This document shows positions 1 to 4,328 of a stretch of DNA of 7,205 bases, one piece after another. Made by a program: the position numbers and the translations under genes. The DNA comes from CAYRKT01 sp964425005. GTDB lineage: Bacteria; Synergistota; Synergistia; CAYRKT01. The stretch is from positions 1 through 7,205 of the forward strand of contig CAYRKT010000084.1 of assembly GCA_964425005.1 (NCBI GenBank), written 5' to 3'. The notes below the pieces were generated by a model. It was given only the letters and a program-made list of their open reading frames with translations, ran no database searches and had not been told where the DNA came from. Every line of letters starts with the position of its first letter. Positions within the stretch are counted from its first letter, which is position 1.

Positions 1-212
1 ACCCCCCACTGCTGGATGAGCTTAAGCCCCCTTCCCCTGTCCATCGCCCTGGCGTCCACCACCTGCCCGGGGGGGACCAGGACCTCCACCGACTCGTCCA
101 GGTGCTCGAGGATGGCCCCCTTGGGGCAGGTGATCACCTCCACCCCCGGCAGGTTACCCTCGAGGAAGGACCTCATCTTCTCGAAGGCCTCGCCTGCGAA
201 GAGCACCTTCAA
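1..212 (-). CDS. D-2-hydroxyacid dehydrogenase-like protein, N-terminal part (cut by window edge)
   Basis: Only the first 70 codons are visible; the gene runs off the left edge. The reading begins LKVLFAGEAFEKMRSFLEG and ends in LKLIQQWG. That ending matches the 'LKLIQxxGVGxxxVD' stretch at the end of the first catalytic half in the NAD-dependent D-isomer 2-hydroxyacid dehydrogenase family (phosphoglycerate, glycerate and lactate dehydrogenases). The NAD-binding fold and catalytic Arg/Glu/His lie outside the window, so the substrate cannot be told. The start chosen is TTG at 212-210, because a near-perfect Shine-Dalgarno GGAGGTGA sits 5 bases upstream. That site contains the pgi stop codon. 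A GTG at 221-219 is in frame but would leave the Shine-Dalgarno site overlapping the start. The gene is probably co-transcribed and translationally coupled with pgi. Family call fairly sure, exact enzyme unknown. Confidence 0.7.
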   Translation of the reverse strand, partial: MKVLFAGEAFEKMRSFLEGNLPGVEVITCPKGAILEHLDESVEVLVPPGQVVDARAMDRGRGLKLIQQWG

Positions 213-217
213 GGACC

Positions 218-1543
218 TCACCTCCCGGGGAGCAGGCCCTCGAAGCCCGGCCTGCCCATTATGGCGTAGGTGTAGCGCTTGCCCAGCTCCACCCCAGGCT
301 GGTCGAAGGGGTTGACCCCGTATAGGTAGCCGCAAACCCCCGTCACCAGCTCGTAGAGCTGGAAGAGCGCCCCCAGGCTCCTCTCCTCCACCCTGTTGAT
401 CCAAAGCCTCAAGACGGGAGTCCCCATGGCGGCCATCGACAGGGCGGTGGCCTCAGCCTCGGCCAGCAGGAGCTCCGACATCCTTCTGCCGAAGAGGTAG
501 GAGAAGTCGGACAGGGCCCCCTCGTTCGGATCTGGCATGACCCAATCCCTCCCCAGGTCCTCCACCAGGACGAGGGTGGCGTACTTGTCCCTGGGCCCCT
601 CGTTGTAGAGCTGTATCTGGGAGTGCTGGTCCACCGCCCCCAGGGCGCTCACGGGGGTCTGCCCCTTGCCCCCCTTGCCCAGGCTCTCCGCCCAAAGCTG
701 CCTGTACCAGAGCCCGAAGGCCTCGAGGGCGTCGGCGTAGGGCATAAGCACCGATATGGGCCTCCTTAGCTCCACGTCCATCAGGTAACAGGCGGCGGCC
801 ATCCGAAAGACGACCCCGTCGAGGGGACCCGACTCGAAGAGCTCCTGGACCTCCCTCGCCCCCGAGAGCATGGCCCTGAGGTCCAGCCCCAGGACCGAGG
901 CCGGAAGGAGGCCCACGGGGGAGAGCACCGAGAAGCGCCCCTCCACCGTCGGGGGCACCTCCAGCGACCTGCAACCCACCTCCCTGGCGAAGGCCCTGAG
1001 GGGCCCTCTCTCCGGGTCGGTCACCACCACCAGGTTATCAGCGCAGCGCGACCCTAAGGCCCTCTTGAGCTCCCCCAGGACCGAGATCGCTATGGCCGCC
1101 GTCTCAGCGGTGGAGCCGGACTTGCTCACCAAGACGAAGCAAGTTCTCCCCAGGTCCAGCATCTCGAGCAGGGAGCAAAAGCTCCTGGGGTCGGGGTTCT
1201 CGGCGAAGTAGAGCCTGGGAGCCCTCCTCTCCTCCCGGGAGAGCTCGTTGTGATAGGGGTGGCAGAGGGCCCTGAATATCGTCCTGGGCCCCAGGGAGGA
1301 TCCCCCTATGCCCACCAGCACGACCGCGTCGAAGCGCTCCCTGACCTCGGCCCCCACCCGTTCGACCGGCGAGGGATCCGATCCTGGCAGGCCCAGGAAG
1401 CCGAAGCCGCTCTTGCCCTCCCTGAAACCCGAGATCAGCCAATCCCTGGCCTCGGAGAGCCTGTCGACCAGGCCCTCGAGGAAGTCGGGCCTCAACCCCC
1501 CTCTCGCCATCCCCTCCAGGCACAGGGAGAGATCCAGCCTCAT
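218..1543 (-). CDS. pgi: Glucose-6-phosphate isomerase
   Basis: Cytoplasmic enzyme of glycolysis and gluconeogenesis that interconverts glucose 6-phosphate and fructose 6-phosphate. The 441 residues match the short bacterial form (about 450). Visible landmarks in order are GIGGSSLG at 79-86 and SKSGSTAET at 140-148, both sugar-phosphate (SIS) loops. EGRFSVLS at 201-208 carries the conserved Arg. WAESLGK contains the catalytic Glu (about residue 286), and DQHSQ the ring-opening His (about 307). The second family signature NPFDQPGVELGKR is at 411-423, with the catalytic Lys at about 422. All expected catalytic residues appear present. The ATG start overlaps the folB stop by 4 bases (ATGA) and is preceded by a GGAGGAGG ribosome site inside the acidic tail of folB, so the two genes are translationally coupled. 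It is the second gene of the folB operon. Very sure. Confidence 0.96.
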   Translation of the reverse strand: MRLDLSLCLEGMARGGLRPDFLEGLVDRLSEARDWLISGFREGKSGFGFLGLPGSDPSPVERVGAEVRERFDAVVLVGIGGSSLGPRTIFRALCHPYHNELSREERRAPRLYFAENPDPRSFCSLLEMLDLGRTCFVLVSKSGSTAETAAIAISVLGELKRALGSRCADNLVVVTDPERGPLRAFAREVGCRSLEVPPTVEGRFSVLSPVGLLPASVLGLDLRAMLSGAREVQELFESGPLDGVVFRMAAACYLMDVELRRPISVLMPYADALEAFGLWYRQLWAESLGKGGKGQTPVSALGAVDQHSQIQLYNEGPRDKYATLVLVEDLGRDWVMPDPNEGALSDFSYLFGRRMSELLLAEAEATALSMAAMGTPVLRLWINRVEERSLGALFQLYELVTGVCGYLYGVNPFDQPGVELGKRYTYAIMGRPGFEGLLPGR

Positions 1544-1926
1544 GCCTCCTCCTCCTCCAGCTCCTCCCTCTCCAGGACGAACTCCAGCTCCACCGCGTCG
1601 GCCGGCCCCGGGACGAAGAGCTGAGGCCTCCTGACCAGGACGCTCACCGCCTCGGCCCTGTCGAAGCGCTTTAGCACGGCCACCGCCAGGTGGTAGGCCA
1701 ACGCCTCTATGGAGGTGTACTTGTGGGCGGTCAGGAACTCCGAGGTGAGCTCGTAGAGCTTCTGGTAGCTAACCGGCGACGGAGCCCTCTCCCCCAGCTC
1801 CTTCTGGGAGACGAAGTAGAAGACCTCCACGTCCACCAGGAACTTCTGGCCCAGCTCCCTCTCCACCTCCAGGTCCCCGTGAAAGCCGTGGAAGACCATG
1901 TTCTTGAGGGCCAGCTTGAACTCCAA
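1540..1926 (-). CDS. folB: Dihydroneopterin aldolase
   Basis: Folate-pathway enzyme that cleaves 7,8-dihydroneopterin to 6-hydroxymethyl-dihydropterin and glycolaldehyde; the family forms an octamer in the cytoplasm. The 128 residues fit the family (about 120). In the usual numbering of the Staphylococcus aureus enzyme, Glu22 and Gln27 (EVERELGQKF), Tyr54 (VSYQK) and substrate-anchoring Glu74 (SIEALA) all fall at the expected positions. The catalytic Lys100 is replaced by Arg (LVRRPQ). The last residues are an acidic tail (ELEEEEA) generated by the GAGGAGG repeat that also serves as the pgi ribosome site. Start TTG at 1926 follows a GGGGGTGGGG ribosome site; no ATG fits. It heads the operon folB-pgi-dehydrogenase, with a TATAAT -10 box about 35 bases upstream. 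No other folate gene is visible. Family sure; activity open because of the Lys-to-Arg change. Confidence 0.88.
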   Translation of the reverse strand: MEFKLALKNMVFHGFHGDLEVERELGQKFLVDVEVFYFVSQKELGERAPSPVSYQKLYELTSEFLTAHKYTSIEALAYHLAVAVLKRFDRAEAVSVLVRRPQLFVPGPADAVELEFVLEREELEEEEA

Positions 1927-1941
1927 GATCCCCCACCCCCG

Positions 1942-1957
1942 TTCAAAAAGGTTTGAA
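1942..1957. repeat. Perfect inverted repeat, possible operator
   Basis: TTCAAA-AAGG-TTTGAA is a perfect 6-bp inverted repeat with a 4-base centre. It lies just downstream of the folB -10 box, about where folB transcription should begin, and overlaps the -35 region proposed for the divergent HD-GYP gene. It is well placed for a dimeric repressor, but no regulator is identified and AT-rich palindromes this short can arise by chance. Confidence 0.3.
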
Positions 1958-1960
1958 AAG

Positions 1961-1966
1961 ATTATA
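1961..1966 (-). promoter_or_regulatory. -10 box of the folB-pgi operon promoter
   Basis: A perfect TATAAT on the minus strand lies in the only AT-rich stretch of the divergent spacer, about 35 bases before the folB TTG. The -35 position at 17-base spacing holds GAGCTA, a poor match, so the promoter may rely on an activator or simply have a weak -35. An imperfect palindrome (CTAAAGCC-GG-GGTTTTAG, 1969-1986) fills the spacer between the two boxes. Confidence 0.6.
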
Positions 1967-2007
1967 GACTAAAGCCGGGGTTTTAGCTCGAAGGGGGGCA
2001 TGGGGGG

Positions 2008-3114
2008 GTGCACCTATCCCACGTGGACCTGGTACGCCCGGGGGACGTGCTGGCCAAGAGCGTGCTCTGGGGCGACGGACAGGTGCTCCTGGCCGAGGGG
2101 GCGGTGCTGAACGAGAGGACCATAGCCCGCCTCAAGGGGCTGGGCATCCTCTACGTCTACGTGGAAGACGAGCTCACCAGCGACATAAGGCCCGAGGACT
2201 TCCTGGAGCTGGACGAGCGCATCAGGCTCATCTCCCTCCACAGGCGCTTCCTCAGGGAGATGCAAAGGCTTTACAACAGGTCGAAGGACCCGGACTCCCT
2301 CGTCGTCCCCCAGGAGTGGAGGGAGGAGCTTAGCTCCAGGGTCAAGGACCTTATAAAGGCGCTCAGGAGATGCTCGTCCAGGATGATAGAGGTCTTCGAC
2401 ATAAGGCCCAGGGAGGACTACATCCACAACCATCCGGCCAACGTGGCAGTCGTGGCGGGGGCGGTGGGGCTCTACCTGAAGCTCCCGGAGGAGCAGCTGG
2501 AGGCGCTGGTGCTGGGGTCTTTGCTCCACGACGTGGGCAAGATCCCCTTCCTGGAGGAGGCCCTGCAGGAGGACAGGCCCCTTTTGTTTTCCCCCTCTCC
2601 CTCGATGGCCAGACACCCCAGGCTGGGCTACGAGATCCTCAGGAGGAGCGACCTCCCGCTCCTCTCGGCCCACGTCCCCTACGGACACCACGAGCGCTTC
2701 GACGGCAAAGGATACCCCAGGGGGATAAAGGGGGAGGAGATACACCCCCTCGCCCGCATAGCGGCCCTGGCCAACCAGTACGACCTGATGACCGGGGGCA
2801 CCTTCGCCCACCCCCCGGTGAGGGCCGAGGACGCGGTGGAGGCCCTCATGGCCATGGGGGACTCGGTCTTCGACCCGAGGGTGCTGGAGGCCTTCGTCCA
2901 CGTGGTGGCGGTCTACCCCAGGGGGGTGTGGGTGGAGCTAAACGACGGACAGAGGGCAGTGGTGGTCTCCAACAACAGGAGCCTCCCCCTTCGCCCGGTG
3001 GTGAGGCCGATCCTAAAGAAGGGAGGGAAGCTCATAGCCGGGACCTCCGTAGACCTGGCCCAGCACAGGAACCTGGTCGTAAGGAGGGTGCTCCCAGGGA
3101 TAAAGAGGGCCTAA
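2008..3114 (+). CDS. HD-GYP domain protein, predicted cyclic di-GMP phosphodiesterase
   Basis: 368 residues, no signal peptide or membrane segment seen, so cytoplasmic. Residues 1-55 form the N-terminal module common in stand-alone HD-GYP proteins (RPGDVLAKSV ... LLAEGAVLNERTI). A charged helical linker follows at about 65-130. The HD-GYP core at about 138-300 has H142, HDVGK at 174-178 (the HD pair), H203, HH at 227-228 in HHERFDGKGYP, and the GYP triplet at 235-237. Known members hydrolyse cyclic di-GMP using a two- or three-metal site. A C-terminal beta-rich tail (about 303-335, VYPRGVWVELNDG ... PLRPVVRPI) is also typical. Oddity: the metal-ligand Asp of the 'ARIxxVADxYDAxT' motif is Asn256 (LANQYDLMT). 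The GTG start follows an AAGGGGGG stretch by 9 bases; an ATG at 2000 is in another frame. The gene converges on the GGDEF gene and shares stop-codon bases with it. Family very sure, activity likely but unproven. Confidence 0.9.
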   Translation: MHLSHVDLVRPGDVLAKSVLWGDGQVLLAEGAVLNERTIARLKGLGILYVYVEDELTSDIRPEDFLELDERIRLISLHRRFLREMQRLYNRSKDPDSLVVPQEWREELSSRVKDLIKALRRCSSRMIEVFDIRPREDYIHNHPANVAVVAGAVGLYLKLPEEQLEALVLGSLLHDVGKIPFLEEALQEDRPLLFSPSPSMARHPRLGYEILRRSDLPLLSAHVPYGHHERFDGKGYPRGIKGEEIHPLARIAALANQYDLMTGGTFAHPPVRAEDAVEALMAMGDSVFDPRVLEAFVHVVAVYPRGVWVELNDGQRAVVVSNNRSLPLRPVVRPILKKGGKLIAGTSVDLAQHRNLVVRRVLPGIKRA

Positions 3115-4028
3115 GGGGCCAACTCCAGCCGGTTCCTCCCGCCCTCCTTGGCCAGATAGAGCGCTTCATCCGCCCTCCTGAGCATCTCGTCGATCCCCCT
3201 GCTCCCCTTGAGACCCACCGACGCCGAGGCCCCGGCGCTTAGGGTGACCCTGCCGTAGGGGGGGTTTCCAGCGTGCTCGATCCCGAGCTCCCACACCGAC
3301 CGGAGGAGGCCCTCCACCAAACCCCTCAGCTCCTCGACCTCCATGGGCCCCTTGAGGACGGCGCAGAACTCCTCCCCTCCGTACCTGAAGGGAAAGGCCC
3401 TGTGCCCCAGCGTCGCGGCTATAGCCCTCCCCACGGCAGCCAGAGCCCTATCCCCAGCGCGGTGGCCGTAGAGGTCGTTGTAGGCCTTGAACCTGTCCAC
3501 GTCCATGAGGACCACCCAGTAGGGGATGTCGTCCCTCGAGCTCCTTCGGTGGAGGCTCTCCCATAGCTCGAACCCCCTCCTCCTGTTGTCGAGCCCGGTG
3601 AGGGGGTCCGTGTTCGCGAGCCTCTCGACCCTCTCCTGCAGGATGGCCATCTCCTTGGCCAGCGCCCTCACCTTCGAGATCTGTTCCTTGACGGCCAGGA
3701 GCTTGGGTATCCGAAGGGGGAGCTCCTCCAGGGCCAGCTCCCTCCTCACGAAGTCGGAGCAGCCGACCTCCAGCGCCCTCTTAAGAAGCTTCGCGTCCGA
3801 CCCGTCCCAGAGGGCGAGGATCTGGACGTCCTGGGATCTGCGCTGGGCCTTGACCTCTCCCACCAGGCCCAGGGCGCGCTCGCCCAGGGCGGAGAGGTCG
3901 ATCACCAGGACGTCGACCCCCTCCTCCAGCAGCTCGTCCAGCCGTCGAAGGTCCTCGACCTCGATCAGCCCGGCGAGCTCCCTCGAGCCCAAGCCCAAGG
4001 GACCTAAGGCCAAAACCCTCCCCGACAA
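3111..4028 (-). CDS. Degenerate receiver + GGDEF protein, predicted diguanylate cyclase
   Basis: 305 residues, cytoplasmic. Residues 1-110 have the shape of a response-regulator receiver (VDVLVIDLS with Asp44 at the phospho-acceptor position, ILALWDGSD, ALEVGCSDFVRRELALEEL). However, the acidic pair after the first strand is missing and the conserved Lys is Arg, so normal phosphorylation is doubtful. A helical or coiled-coil connector (about 113-138) leads into NTDPLTGLDNRR and the GGDEF domain (about 139-305). Metal-binding DVDRFKAYND is at 176-185 and the active-site GGEEF at 217-221, both intact. The family makes cyclic di-GMP from two GTP. The RxxD product-inhibition site expected before GGEEF is absent (GHRA). 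The TTG start at 4028 has a GGGGA ribosome site 9 bases upstream; a TTG five codons further in is possible. The upstream region is the origin, and a DnaA box overlaps the putative -10. Domain call sure, start less so. Confidence 0.88.
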   Translation of the reverse strand: MSGRVLALGPLGLGSRELAGLIEVEDLRRLDELLEEGVDVLVIDLSALGERALGLVGEVKAQRRSQDVQILALWDGSDAKLLKRALEVGCSDFVRRELALEELPLRIPKLLAVKEQISKVRALAKEMAILQERVERLANTDPLTGLDNRRRGFELWESLHRRSSRDDIPYWVVLMDVDRFKAYNDLYGHRAGDRALAAVGRAIAATLGHRAFPFRYGGEEFCAVLKGPMEVEELRGLVEGLLRSVWELGIEHAGNPPYGRVTLSAGASASVGLKGSRGIDEMLRRADEALYLAKEGGRNRLELAP

Positions 4029-4045
4029 GGCGACATCCCCGACTT

Positions 4046-4051
4046 ATTATC
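4046..4051 (-). promoter_or_regulatory. Possible -10 box of the GGDEF gene
   Basis: GATAAT on the minus strand (5 of 6 matches to TATAAT) lies 17 bases before the TTG start. The -35 position at 17-base spacing reads TGGATT, a weak match that falls in the neighbouring DnaA box. The -10 itself overlaps the perfect DnaA box at 4047-4055. So short a distance to the start leaves a leader of only about 10 bases, so this is tentative. Confidence 0.3.
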
Positions 4052-4097
4052 CACAAAACGCCGCCGACAATCCACATGGGCGTCCGAGTAATCCACA
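4047..4097 (+). repeat. Three DnaA boxes in phased direct array (21-base period)
   Basis: TTATCCACA (4047-4055, perfect), CAATCCACA (4068-4076, two mismatches) and TAATCCACA (4089-4097, one mismatch) point the same way and begin exactly 21 bases apart. This is two turns of B-form DNA, which would place three DnaA molecules on one face of the helix. The 12-base spacers between the boxes do not resemble each other, so the period is in the boxes and not a simple tandem duplication. Confidence 0.75.
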
Positions 4098-4185
4098 TCG
4101 AGCCGGCGTTCCCGCCTGCATTTCCGGCCGCCGGAGACGCGCGCGCTCCCCCCGGCGGTCGCCCTCTCCGACCGGGTCCTCCGAC

Positions 4186-4194
4186 TTTTCCACA
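4186..4194 (+). promoter_or_regulatory. DnaA box (TTTTCCACA)
   Basis: One mismatch to TTATCCACA (position 3). It begins the second upstream group and lies 12 bases before the next box in the same direction. Confidence 0.65.
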
Positions 4195-4198
4195 GACA

Positions 4199-4217
4199 TT
4201 TCCACACAGTGTGGAAA
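4199..4217. repeat. 19-base perfect palindrome made of two head-to-head DnaA boxes
   Basis: TTTCCACAC-A-GTGTGGAAA has 9-base arms around a single central base. Each arm contains a TTTCCACA core, giving facing DnaA boxes at 4198-4206 (plus) and 4210-4218 (minus). Such close opposed sites would load two DnaA molecules facing each other. The palindrome could also bind another dimeric regulator. Confidence 0.7.
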
Positions 4218-4244
4218 GGTTGGCCCCGTATTTCCGGGAGCGGC

Positions 4245-4253
4245 TGTGGATAA
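4245..4253 (-). promoter_or_regulatory. Perfect DnaA box overlapping the dnaA -35
   Basis: TGTGGATAA is the exact complement of TTATCCACA. It covers the proposed -35 hexamer of dnaA (4247-4252), so bound DnaA would block RNA polymerase. Confidence 0.85.
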
Positions 4254-4275
4254 CTCGAACCCGTTGGTATATACT
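4247..4275 (+). promoter_or_regulatory. dnaA: Proposed dnaA promoter
   Basis: TGGATA at 4247-4252 (-35, 4 of 6) and TATACT at 4270-4275 (-10, 5 of 6) are spaced by 17 bases, predicting a start near 4282 and a leader of about 47 bases. The -35 is embedded in a perfect DnaA box, the arrangement expected for autorepression by DnaA. Confidence 0.6.
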
Positions 4276-4328
4276 TAGACCTGATCGCCGAGAAAGGGGT
4301 TAATCAAAGAGGGGCAGGAGTCGCCGAC

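Larger units (their letters stand above)
1942..1970 (+). promoter_or_regulatory. Possible promoter of the HD-GYP gene
   Basis: TTCAAA at 1942-1947 (-35, 4 of 6 matches) and TAGACT at 1965-1970 (-10, 4 of 6) are spaced by 17 bases and lie 38 bases before the GTG start. The match is only moderate. It would overlap the folB promoter on the other strand. Confidence 0.35.
4029..4328. other. Upstream part of the replication origin (oriC)
   Basis: This 300-base non-coding stretch lies between the GGDEF gene and dnaA. It holds two perfect DnaA boxes (TTATCCACA at 4047-4055 plus, and at 4245-4253 minus) and several one- or two-mismatch boxes in two groups, 4047-4097 and 4186-4253. A GC-rich block (4100-4180) separates them. 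The dnaA promoter lies at 4247-4275. The AT-richest part is 4264-4280 (TATATACTTA), directly beside the perfect minus-strand box, and could be a place where the strands open. DnaA-box clusters next to dnaA mark chromosomal origins in most bacteria. No open reading frame here looks real. Confidence 0.85.

Noticed and set aside
2000..2002. ATG as start of the HD-GYP gene
   Set aside because: It is in a different frame from the coding sequence; GTG at 2008 is in frame.
2014..2901. 295-codon open frame on the minus strand over the HD-GYP gene
   Set aside because: Mirror of the coding strand with His/Val/Gly-rich repetitive product and no motif.
4100..4180. A structured RNA or small gene in the GC-rich block of the upstream origin
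   Set aside because: Short GC palindromes (for example around 4125-4133) are present, but no promoter, long stem or terminator could be supported.
3526..4278. 250-codon plus-strand frame running from the GGDEF gene into the origin
   Set aside because: Ser/Arg-rich product, antisense to a clear gene, and it would read through all the DnaA boxes.
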